Shown one piece after another: positions 1 to 7,825 of a stretch of 41,853 nucleotides of DNA; position 1 is the first letter of the stretch; each line of letters starts with the position of its first letter. The notes under the pieces are model-generated. The model was not told where the DNA came from. It saw nothing but the letters and a program-made list of their open reading frames with translations, and did not search any database. The stretch lies in the NCBI GenBank assembly GCA_947373225.1, contig CANBWX010000014.1:1-41853 (forward strand), written 5' to 3'. The translations under genes and the position numbers were made by a program. The DNA comes from Flavobacteriaceae bacterium (GTDB lineage: Bacteria; Bacteroidota; Bacteroidia; Flavobacteriales; Flavobacteriaceae).

Positions 1-139
1 ATTAATTAGCTGTTGTTTGTCTCCAAAAAGAAGATTTTATTTAATTTCAAATTCACTACAAGTTATAAATCTGAATTTATTTACAAAGTAAAAATACATT
101 AATTTTAAGAAGTCATTAAAAAAACTAGAATCTATTTAA

Positions 140-171
140 TAAAAAAAATGCGCCTCATAAATGAAACGCAT
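140..171 (-). terminator. Rho-independent terminator of araR
   Basis: Read on the minus strand, ATGCGTTTCAT and ATGAGGCGCAT form an 11-bp stem with two G-U wobbles. It is followed by a run of eight T (plus-strand A run at 140-147). It lies about 60 nt past the stop codon of the regulator gene. The upstream 139 nt of the window hold no recognisable feature. Confidence 0.7.
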
Positions 172-232
172 ATGTTACTAATAGATATTTTAAAATTCCA
201 AAATTAATTTGAATAATATAAGATTCGGAATA

Positions 233-922
233 TTATAAATTCAAAATAAAATCGTTCAATAATTTTTCCTCATACTTTTCTTTATCAAATGTATATAGAT
301 AAGATCCTTTTCTAGAAGACATCATATCTTTATCTTCTAATTTTATAAGAATATCCAAAGAATTAATTTTGCTAATAAAATTTCTTTTGTCCAATTCTTT
401 ACTTAAAATGGCTTCATATAATTTTTGAAGTTGGCGCATCGTAAACTTTTCTGGTAACAATTCAAAACCAATTGGTTTTATTGAAGTTCTATAACGCAAT
501 CTTCTAATGGCATGCGAAATCATTTTATCATGGTCAAAAATTAATTTAGGCACTTCTGAAACACTAAACCATTTTGCGTTAAAATTCTTCAATAATTCTT
601 CATTATGGTTTTCAACATCAATTAAGGCATAATAAGCAACAGAAATTGTTCGCTCAACAGGATCCCTATTTATTTCACTAAAAGCATACAATTGCTCCAT
701 GTATATATCTTGGAAACCGGTATATTTATTAAGAACTCGTATAGCTGTGTCATCTAGAATCTCATCTTTTTTCAAGAAACCACCCATTAATGACCATTTG
801 CCTTTTTCAGGTTCAAAATCCCTTTTTACCAATAAAATTTTTAAATCCTCATTGTCAAATCCGAAAATTATACAATCCACAGCCAGTAATACCTTGTCTG
901 CTTCGTTATAACTATTTAGCAT
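233..922 (-). CDS. araR: AraR-type Nudix/winged-helix transcriptional regulator
   Basis: Probable L-arabinose-responsive repressor of the neighbouring arabinan/arabinose genes. The 229-aa protein has an N-terminal Nudix fold (about 10-145) and a C-terminal winged-helix part (about 155-225), the layout of the NrtR-related AraR of Bacteroides. The Nudix box (47-70) keeps its glycines and R62, but the catalytic Glu residues of the REUxEE core are replaced (V63, K66, Y67), so a sugar-sensing rather than hydrolytic role is expected. It is transcribed away from the susC operon, and a dyad operator lies 54 nt upstream of its start, which suggests autoregulation. The identification rests on domain layout, context and the operator set. 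Effector binding is inferred, not visible. Confidence 0.85.
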   Translation of the reverse strand: MLNSYNEADKVLLAVDCIIFGFDNEDLKILLVKRDFEPEKGKWSLMGGFLKKDEILDDTAIRVLNKYTGFQDIYMEQLYAFSEINRDPVERTISVAYYALIDVENHNEELLKNFNAKWFSVSEVPKLIFDHDKMISHAIRRLRYRTSIKPIGFELLPEKFTMRQLQKLYEAILSKELDKRNFISKINSLDILIKLEDKDMMSSRKGSYLYTFDKEKYEEKLLNDFILNL

Positions 923-939
923 AAAATAAAATTTTATGT

Positions 940-968
940 CAAATATAGTAACTTCCTTAAATTATCAA
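940..968 (-). promoter_or_regulatory. araR promoter
   Basis: On the minus strand there is a perfect Bacteroidetes -7 box TATATTTG (plus 940-947) and a TTG (plus 966-968) separated by 18 nt. The -7 box is 17 nt from the araR start codon, giving a short leader. Confidence 0.65.
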
Positions 969-975
969 TATCTAT

Positions 976-996
976 TTAGTGTTATTTTTACACACT
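976..996. promoter_or_regulatory. Putative AraR operator at araR
   Basis: TTAGTGT-N7-ACACACT is a degenerate copy of the dyad found at araB, tkt, GH97 and susC. An alternative pairing is TAGTGT (977-982) with ACACTA (992-997). It sits just upstream of the araR -33 element, so it could mediate autoregulation. It is the weakest of the six sites. Confidence 0.5.
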
Positions 997-1394
997 ATAA
1001 ATTACATAACCAAAAGCATGGAATCTATGTATTCAATTAATGTAGTAAATCTACAATTTTATAATTGCGTAAATTCCTTAGTCAATTCTTCAAAAGATTT
1101 TGATGGTTTAAGATTGAAAAAAGTTTTTATTTCAACATTTCAATCGTTTTCGTGTGTTGAAAATCATTTGTTTATCACTGAATTTAGATTTTTATCAAAA
1201 AAACAGATACTAAACTAAAGATTTTTATTACAACTAAAATCTTGATTTGAAATTAAAGTCAATTTGAATATAAATATTTTAATCATTTTAAAAATCTTAT
1301 TTCTTGTGAAAATATTTGTTTTTTAACCAAAAGAACTTGTTTTAAATAAAATAATTGTTAAAATGACATTTTTTTTAGCAAAAATCTTAATTTT
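997..1394. other. Long non-coding upstream region of susC
   Basis: This stretch between the regulator and the distal susC operator is very AT-rich. It has no gene I can support: a 79-codon open frame at 979-1218 overlaps the araR operator and resembles nothing known. A small inverted repeat AAGATTTT (1218-1225) / AAAATCTT (1236-1243) is the only structure seen. Confidence 0.4.
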
Positions 1395-1415
1395 TAAATG
1401 TTGTTTATACACTTA
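1395..1415. promoter_or_regulatory. Distal putative AraR operator upstream of susC
   Basis: TAAATGT-N7-ACACTTA, with half-sites and spacing matching the tkt operator exactly. It begins 99 bp upstream of the proximal susC operator, so the susC promoter region has two copies. The pair could support co-operative binding or DNA looping (inference). Confidence 0.65.
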
Positions 1416-1461
1416 AGTTATAGAATATGCTTTTTTAAGTCTATTTTTTTATCATATATAT

Positions 1462-1493
1462 TTGTTTTTGTCTTTTCTTTTTAATTATATTTA
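1462..1493 (+). promoter_or_regulatory. susC operon promoter
   Basis: TATATTTA (1486-1493) fits the Bacteroidetes -7 box TAnnTTTG with one mismatch. A TTG at 1462-1464 lies 21 nt upstream, slightly longer than usual. The proximal operator starts at the very next base, as at tkt and GH97, which supports this placement. Confidence 0.55.
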
Positions 1494-1514
1494 CAAATGT
1501 AAAATTAACACTTA
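1494..1514. promoter_or_regulatory. Proximal putative AraR operator at susC
   Basis: CAAATGT-N7-ACACTTA, immediately 3' of the -7 box and 21 nt before the susC start codon. A repressor bound here would cover the transcription start. Confidence 0.7.
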
Positions 1515-1535
1515 TTATTTAACCAAAAAATCAGT

Positions 1536-4500
1536 ATGATGACAAACAAACGATTATTTTATTATTGTAATTTTTTATTGCCAAGAAATGGATGGGTTTT
1601 AGCATTAGTAGTGATGCTATTTTCTTCTTATAATCTTTCGGCGCAAAGTAAAATTATAAAAGGAATTGTAACGTCAGTAAAAGACGCAATGCCTTTGCCT
1701 GGAGTAAATGTTTCGGTAAAAGGAAGTAAAACAGGAATCACAACTAGCATTGACGGAAGTTTTTCTGTAACAGCAAGTTCGAATGACATTCTTGTATTCT
1801 CCTATATTGGATATTTAAATCAAGAAATTAAAGTTGGAAACCAAAAACAAATTAATGTTGACTTAAAAGAAAACCTTTCTACACTTGAAGAAGTTGTGGT
1901 AGTAGGTTATGGAACAAAAAAGAAATCTGACTTAACAGGTGCTGTTAGTGTTGTAGATGTTAAGGAAGCCAAAAAAACCATTACTTATGATATTGGAAAA
2001 ATGCTTCAAGGTCAAGTTCCAGGTGTAACCGTACAATCATCAGGAGAACCTGGCGGTTTTGTAAACATTAAAATTAGAGGGATAACTTCTTTTAACAATA
2101 ACAATCCTCTTTTTGTAATTGACGGAATGATTGTAGACAGTCCTTATGATTTTGCCACTGGCGAAGTTGAAACTATTCAGGTATTAAAAGATGCAACTTC
2201 AGCTGCTATATACGGTGTTCGTGGTGCAAATGGTGTTGTAATTATTACTACCAAAAAAGGAAAAGTGGGTGTAACTGAAGTGAAATACAAATCAACATTT
2301 GGATTTCAAAATGTACCAAAATTGTGGTCTTTGACAAATAGCAAACAATACCAACAAATAGCTAGTGCTGCCGAAGCAAATGCAGGTTTATCAATAGCTC
2401 CGGGTAACGACCCAACTAATCCTCTATATATTAAAAATGTAGATACAAATTGGCAAAACGAAGCTTATAGAACGGGTACTGTTGAAAATCAAGATTTAAC
2501 ATTTAGTGGTGGAGCAGAAAATCTTGGATACAGTTTAAACATTGATTACTTTAAAAACAGTAGTTATTTAAATACACCACAAGATTATAAAAGATTGTCT
2601 ACTACATTAAATATAAATGGTAAAAAAGGAAAATTTAAATACGGTTCTAAAATAGGTTATACACAATCTGACAAAGAGAACTTTAACGAATATTTACCTG
2701 GACAATCAGCTGTGAGTGAGCTTTTATTAGCAATACCAACAATGCCAGTATACGATCCTAACCGATTAGGTGGATACGGTGGAGCTGACAATTTAACACA
2801 AAGAGCAATCACCTTAAATGTAATTGGGTTTAACCACTTGATGCAAAACACCAATAGAAGAAACCGTTTTATTGGTAACATTTGGGGAGAACTAGAAATT
2901 GCTAAAGGATTAAAATATAAAATCAATGCTAGTTATGATAGATTAGATTGGAAAACTAGACTTTTTAACCCACCAAGTGATTTAGGTTGGTATTATATTA
3001 CTACCAATGATGAAGCTGCATTAGACCTTACAACTGGTAGTCAAACAAGAACAATTCTTGATAATTTACTTACCTACGATCTTACTGTAAGCAAACATAA
3101 ATTTAATGTTTTAGCTGGATGGGTTCAAGAAAGAAACCAATATTATAACCACATTTCAAGAGGTGTAGGATATACTCCTGGGCAAATTAGCGAATTACAA
3201 TATGCCAATAATATTTCAGGAAGTGAGTATCAAAATACTGTAACGGGTATTTCCTATTTAAGTAGATTTGATTATGGTTATGATGATCGTTATTTAGTAA
3301 ATGCTAACTTCAGACAAGATAAATCTTCTCTTTTTGCACCAGCAAATAACACTGGAAATTTTTATTCTTTCTCTGGTGCTTGGAAATTAAGCAACGAAAA
3401 ATTTATAAAACTTCCGGAATGGATAAACGCTGCAAAATTAAGAGCAGGTTATGGTAAGTTAGGAAATAACACAATTGGAGTTTATGGTTATGGTTCTACA
3501 ATTAACCCTTTTGCAAGTTATGCTTTTGGTAACACATTAGCTCCTGGAACTACAACAGTTACCTTAAGAGATCCTAACGTAAAATGGGAAACTACAACTA
3601 CAACTAACGTAGCTTTAGAATTAGGAATGCTAAAAAACAAATTGCAATTTACAGGAGAATACTTCATCAAAAAATCTACGGATCTTTTAGCTGCGGTTCC
3701 TCTTCCTCTATCTACTGGATCTTTTCCCGCAAGTATTGTTACTAATGCAGCTGCTGTAGAAAACAGAGGATTCGAATTTGCTGTAAGTTATAGCAATAAT
3801 GATCATCCTTTTAAATATAACATCTCTGCTAATTTAGGTACTTTGAAAAATAAAGTGTTACAAATTGGCGCAAATAATTTACCCATTTATGGTGCTGCTT
3901 CAAAAACTGAAGTAGGAAGATCTATCGGAGAACTTTATGGTTATCAAGCTATTGGCATTTTCAAAAATCAAGCTGATGTTGCTGCTTCCCCAACTCAAAC
4001 AGGTGCTGCTCCTGGAGATGTAAAATTTAAAGATATTAACGGAGATGGTGTTATCAATGATAGCGATAGAACCTACCAAGGAGTTACTATTCCAAAATAC
4101 AGCTATGGTATCAACTTTAGCAGTAGTTACAAAAATTTCGAATTTTCAATGTTCTGGCAAGGTAGCGGTGGTAATAAAGTTTTTGATGCTACTTACCGTA
4201 ACTTAATGGGTGGGCAATATAGCAACGCTAGTACTGATATGCTTAACTATTGGACTCCTACAAATACAAATACTAACGTTCCTCGCCCAATTATTGGTGA
4301 TCCGAATGCTAATGGTAGAGACTCTAACCGATTCATAGAAAGTGGTAACTATATTAAACTTCAAAGTCTTCAAATAGGATACAATATTCCTCTAAAAGGA
4401 AACAAATATCTTCAAAGAGCAAAAGTATATGCTAATGGTCAAAACTTATTAACCATTACAAAATACAGAGGTTATGATCCCGATTTTCAAAGTGACGGAT

Positions 4501-4577
4501 TGTTTTCTAGAGGGTATGAAATGGGATCATTCCCTAACCCTAGAACCTATTCTTTGGGAGTAGAAGTAGATTTTTAA
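1536..4577 (+). CDS. SusC-like TonB-dependent outer-membrane transporter (arabinan PUL)
   Basis: Energised import channel for oligosaccharides across the outer membrane, working with the SusD partner encoded 30 nt downstream. The 1013-aa protein has an N-terminal extension and hydrophobic signal peptide ending near SAQ (residue 37). A CarboxypepD_reg-like domain follows (about 39-112), then a TonB-box-like segment with VVVGYGT (about 119-127), a plug domain and a long beta-barrel ending in an aromatic residue (VEVDF). Length and order are normal for the family. Two consecutive ATG codons (1536 and 1539) are possible starts. Arabinan or arabino-oligosaccharide as substrate is inferred from the downstream GH43/GH51/GH127 genes. 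It is the first gene of a long operon behind two AraR-type operators. Confidence 0.93.
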   Translation: MMTNKRLFYYCNFLLPRNGWVLALVVMLFSSYNLSAQSKIIKGIVTSVKDAMPLPGVNVSVKGSKTGITTSIDGSFSVTASSNDILVFSYIGYLNQEIKVGNQKQINVDLKENLSTLEEVVVVGYGTKKKSDLTGAVSVVDVKEAKKTITYDIGKMLQGQVPGVTVQSSGEPGGFVNIKIRGITSFNNNNPLFVIDGMIVDSPYDFATGEVETIQVLKDATSAAIYGVRGANGVVIITTKKGKVGVTEVKYKSTFGFQNVPKLWSLTNSKQYQQIASAAEANAGLSIAPGNDPTNPLYIKNVDTNWQNEAYRTGTVENQDLTFSGGAENLGYSLNIDYFKNSSYLNTPQDYKRLSTTLNINGKKGKFKYGSKIGYTQSDKENFNEYLPGQSAVSELLLAIPTMPVYDPNRLGGYGGADNLTQRAITLNVIGFNHLMQNTNRRNRFIGNIWGELEIAKGLKYKINASYDRLDWKTRLFNPPSDLGWYYITTNDEAALDLTTGSQTRTILDNLLTYDLTVSKHKFNVLAGWVQERNQYYNHISRGVGYTPGQISELQYANNISGSEYQNTVTGISYLSRFDYGYDDRYLVNANFRQDKSSLFAPANNTGNFYSFSGAWKLSNEKFIKLPEWINAAKLRAGYGKLGNNTIGVYGYGSTINPFASYAFGNTLAPGTTTVTLRDPNVKWETTTTTNVALELGMLKNKLQFTGEYFIKKSTDLLAAVPLPLSTGSFPASIVTNAAAVENRGFEFAVSYSNNDHPFKYNISANLGTLKNKVLQIGANNLPIYGAASKTEVGRSIGELYGYQAIGIFKNQADVAASPTQTGAAPGDVKFKDINGDGVINDSDRTYQGVTIPKYSYGINFSSSYKNFEFSMFWQGSGGNKVFDATYRNLMGGQYSNASTDMLNYWTPTNTNTNVPRPIIGDPNANGRDSNRFIESGNYIKLQSLQIGYNIPLKGNKYLQRAKVYANGQNLLTITKYRGYDPDFQSDGLFSRGYEMGSFPNPRTYSLGVEVDF

Positions 4578-4607
4578 AATAGATAAAAACATATAAAAAT
4601 AATAAAA

Positions 4608-6173
4608 ATGAAATATAAAATATTTAATTATCTAACAATTTTCGCTTCACTATCCATTGTGTTAACGAGTTGTGTGAATAATGCTGACTTAGTTCAAGCA
4701 GATCCAAATGTTGCTACAACAGCTTCTTTTTGGAAAACTGATGCAGATGCTTTAGCAGGTGTTAATGCTGCTTATGGTAGCTTATTAACCGATGGAACTT
4801 ATATGAGAAGCACCCCTTTATTACTTGATCTTAAAGATGATGGTACTCATAGTTATAGCCCTTGGGGTTCTATGTACAATGTAGGTCGTTTTAACTCAAG
4901 CCCTACTGATAATGCAATTTATGGTTGGGCTTTCGAAACGTATTATGAAGGTATATTCCGTTGTAATCAAGTTTTAGAAAATGTACCTAAGATTGCTATG
5001 AAAGATGCTGCTTTAAAAAGCAGAATTCTTGGACAAGCTTATTTTTTAAGAGGTCTATATTTCTTTCACGCAGTAAATATGTTCAAGAAAGTACCTTTAC
5101 CAACATCTACAACTGAATTACTTCATGCTCAAAAAACTCAAGCAGAAGGATGGGCACAAGTAATTGCAGATTTCAAAGCTGCTGCCGATTTATTGCCTAC
5201 TTCCTACACTAGCGTTACTGGCTTAGATGCTGGACAATTAGGAAGAGCTACTAAAGGAGCTGCTCTTGGTTATATAGGTAAAGCCTATTTATTTAATAAA
5301 GATTTCACGAATGCTAAAGACAATTTCAAAAAAGTAATTGATCTTGGTGTATACTCGTTAGTATCTAATTACCGTGATAACTTTACTGACACTAATGAAA
5401 ACAACTCCGAATCTATTTTTGAAGTACAATTTAGTAGAAGTGCTGGTGGAGTTGATTTAGGTTGGGGTGGCGCTCCGGCTTCTGGCTGGGGAAAAACTTC
5501 TGCAAGAGCAATTACCTATGCGCCTAGAGCTTTCGGATGGACAGATGTTCAGCCTACATGGACTTTATTCAACGAATTTCACGATGAAAAAACAATCTCA
5601 AATCAAGTTGATCCACGTTTAGATGCCACTATGTTCTACAACAAACCAGGCGGAATGCAACTATATGGTCAAGATTTTGCTACTTTTTATGCAAATAATC
5701 CAGCCGATTTAAATAACATTTTCTGTAGAAAATATGAAAATTCTGATGGAGCTTATGCCAATGAATTTGACTGGCGTTCAGGAATAAACGAACGTATTAT
5801 GCGATATGCAGATGTGTTACTTATGTATGCCGAATGTCTAAACGAAACTGGAGACACTCCTGGCGCTTATACTTACATTCAAAAAGTTAGAGACCGTGTG
5901 GGATTGCCAAATCTAGCGACTGCAAAACCTGGTTTAACTCAAGTTACAATGAGAGACCAAATTGCTCACGAAAGATTCTTAGAATTCCCTCTTGAAGGTC
6001 ACCGTTTTGATGATATCCGACGTTGGGGATGGTTGCAAGATGCTACTAAACTAGCTTGGTTAAAATCTAGAGATGATGAATACAATACGTATACACCAGG
6101 AAGAGAATATTTTCCAATACCACAAACTGAAATTGATAACAATCCTGGCACTGTCCAAAATGATGGTTACTAA
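4608..6173 (+). CDS. SusD/RagB-family surface glycan-binding lipoprotein
   Basis: Surface lipoprotein that captures oligosaccharide and delivers it to the SusC channel. The 521-aa protein starts with a short hydrophobic segment and lipobox LTSC (lipidated C22). The body has the TPR-like helices of SusD proteins, including the conserved RAYFLRG-like segment (here AYFLRGLYFF, about 143-152). Near the C terminus are the typical ADVLLMYAECLNE and RFLEFPLEGHRFDDIRRW motifs. Length is usual for the family. It is co-transcribed with susC. Sugar specificity cannot be read from the sequence and is inferred from its neighbours. Confidence 0.93.
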   Translation: MKYKIFNYLTIFASLSIVLTSCVNNADLVQADPNVATTASFWKTDADALAGVNAAYGSLLTDGTYMRSTPLLLDLKDDGTHSYSPWGSMYNVGRFNSSPTDNAIYGWAFETYYEGIFRCNQVLENVPKIAMKDAALKSRILGQAYFLRGLYFFHAVNMFKKVPLPTSTTELLHAQKTQAEGWAQVIADFKAAADLLPTSYTSVTGLDAGQLGRATKGAALGYIGKAYLFNKDFTNAKDNFKKVIDLGVYSLVSNYRDNFTDTNENNSESIFEVQFSRSAGGVDLGWGGAPASGWGKTSARAITYAPRAFGWTDVQPTWTLFNEFHDEKTISNQVDPRLDATMFYNKPGGMQLYGQDFATFYANNPADLNNIFCRKYENSDGAYANEFDWRSGINERIMRYADVLLMYAECLNETGDTPGAYTYIQKVRDRVGLPNLATAKPGLTQVTMRDQIAHERFLEFPLEGHRFDDIRRWGWLQDATKLAWLKSRDDEYNTYTPGREYFPIPQTEIDNNPGTVQNDGY

Positions 6174-6219
6174 TATTGAGTTGAATTAATTAGAATTAGA
6201 TAAATTTGTTAGTATCATG

Positions 6220-6242
6220 TGGTAAGTTCTAAAAGCTTACCA
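6220..6242 (+). terminator. Inverted repeat between susD and GH51
   Basis: TGGTAAG (6220-6226) and CTTACCA (6236-6242) form a 7-bp stem with a 9-nt loop in the 94-nt gap after susD. There is no T run behind it, so it is more likely an attenuator or an mRNA stabiliser that sets different levels of SusCD and the enzymes than a full terminator. Confidence 0.4.
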
Positions 6243-6267
6243 TGTGATATTATAACTTAAGAACATT

Positions 6268-7815
6268 ATGAAAAAAGCCTTATTAATACTATCCGTTTTT
6301 GTTTTTTGTACCCAAATTGTTTTTTCTCAAAAAGAAATCACAATTCTAAAAATTGAGAATAATGAAAATGCACCAACTATAAATAAAAATATCTACGGCC
6401 ATTTTGCCGAACATTTAGGACGATCCATTTATGGAGGTTTTTTTGTTGGAGACACTTCTAAAATACCCAATACAAATGGTGTACGAAATGATATTATTGA
6501 TGCGCTTAAAAAATTAAAAATTCCTAACCTTCGCTGGCCAGGTGGCTGTTTTGCGGATACTTACCATTGGAAAGATGGTATTGGTCCAAAAGAAAACAGA
6601 CCAACAATGGTTAACAAATGGTGGGGTGGCGTTACCGAAGACAATAGTTTTGGAACCCATGATTTTCTAAATTTATGCGAATTACTTGGCGCCGAACCTT
6701 ATCTTTCTGGTAATGTAGGAAGCGGAACAGTACAAGAACTTTCTGATTGGGTACAATATACCAACTTTGGCGGTAAAAGCCCAATGAGCGATTTGCGTAA
6801 AAAAAATGGAAAAATACAACCTTGGAAAGTAAAATTTTGGGGAATTGGAAATGAAGCTTGGGGTTGCGGCGGTAATATGAAACCCGAATATTATGCTGGT
6901 GAATATAGAAAATACGCCACATTTATGTCGGATTGGGAAAACACCGGCGGATTAATGCGCATTGCCTCTGGGGCAAGTGACGCCGACTATAATTGGACAG
7001 AAACTTTGATGAAAAACATTCCGCTAAATATGTTAGGCGGAGTTGCCATGCACCATTATTCTGTTATCGAATGGAATAAAAAAGGAGATGCTGTTGATTT
7101 TACCGAAGCACAATATTTTACTACCATGAAAGAAACCTTCAAAATGGACGAGCTGGTTACCAACCACGCTGCCATTATGGACAAGTACGATCCTGAGAAA
7201 AAAGTTGCGCTAATAGTAGATGAATGGGGAGGATGGTATGATGTAGAGTCAGGAACAAATCCTGGTTTTTTATACCAACAAAACACTATGAGAGATGCAG
7301 TTCTGGCTGGAGAAACACTCAATATTTTCAACAATCACTCCAGTAGAGTTCGTATGGCTAATTTAGCACAATGTGTCAATGTCTTGCAAGCTGTAATCCT
7401 TACCGATAAAGCCAAAATGATTTTAACACCTACTTATCACGTCATGCAAATGTACAGCGTACATCAAAATGCAAAATTATTACCAATCACAATAAACGCA
7501 CCATTATACACTTATAATGGACAATCTCTTCCAGCTTTATCTGCTTCGGCATCAAAAGATAACAATGGATTAGTTCATATTTCGTTAGTAAATATAGACT
7601 CCAAAAAAGAAAATAAGATAGAAATAGACATAAAGGAACTTGGAATAAAAAATGTTTCAGGAACCATCCTTGCTTCAGCAAAATTGCAAGATCATAATTC
7701 ATTTGACAACCCAACAAAAATTCAACCTGCTGTATTCAAAGGGTTCGAAATAAAAAAAGGCAAACTCGAAATTACAATTCCTCCTTTTTCAGTTATAATG
7801 CTAGAAGGAAAATAA
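6268..7815 (+). CDS. GH51 alpha-L-arabinofuranosidase, exported
   Basis: Retaining exo-enzyme releasing terminal alpha-L-arabinofuranose from arabinan, arabinoxylan or arabino-oligosaccharides. The 515-aa protein begins with a signal peptide (about 1-20, ending FSQ), so it is probably periplasmic, whereas many GH51 enzymes are cytoplasmic. A (beta/alpha)8 barrel carries the acid/base E196 in GIGNEAWG and the nucleophile E319 in VDEWGG. A MHHY segment (261-264) matches the conserved active-site His/Tyr region. The C-terminal beta-domain (about 400-515) is typical. It is the short form without an N-terminal binding module, unlike the second GH51 of this operon. The next gene starts 10 nt downstream. 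Confidence 0.9.
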   Translation: MKKALLILSVFVFCTQIVFSQKEITILKIENNENAPTINKNIYGHFAEHLGRSIYGGFFVGDTSKIPNTNGVRNDIIDALKKLKIPNLRWPGGCFADTYHWKDGIGPKENRPTMVNKWWGGVTEDNSFGTHDFLNLCELLGAEPYLSGNVGSGTVQELSDWVQYTNFGGKSPMSDLRKKNGKIQPWKVKFWGIGNEAWGCGGNMKPEYYAGEYRKYATFMSDWENTGGLMRIASGASDADYNWTETLMKNIPLNMLGGVAMHHYSVIEWNKKGDAVDFTEAQYFTTMKETFKMDELVTNHAAIMDKYDPEKKVALIVDEWGGWYDVESGTNPGFLYQQNTMRDAVLAGETLNIFNNHSSRVRMANLAQCVNVLQAVILTDKAKMILTPTYHVMQMYSVHQNAKLLPITINAPLYTYNGQSLPALSASASKDNNGLVHISLVNIDSKKENKIEIDIKELGIKNVSGTILASAKLQDHNSFDNPTKIQPAVFKGFEIKKGKLEITIPPFSVIMLEGK

Positions 7816-7825
7816 AAAAGATAAA

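Noticed and set aside
979..1218. 79-codon open frame upstream of susC
   Set aside because: It starts inside the araR operator, has no recognisable domain and very AT-driven composition, and there is no promoter placed for it.
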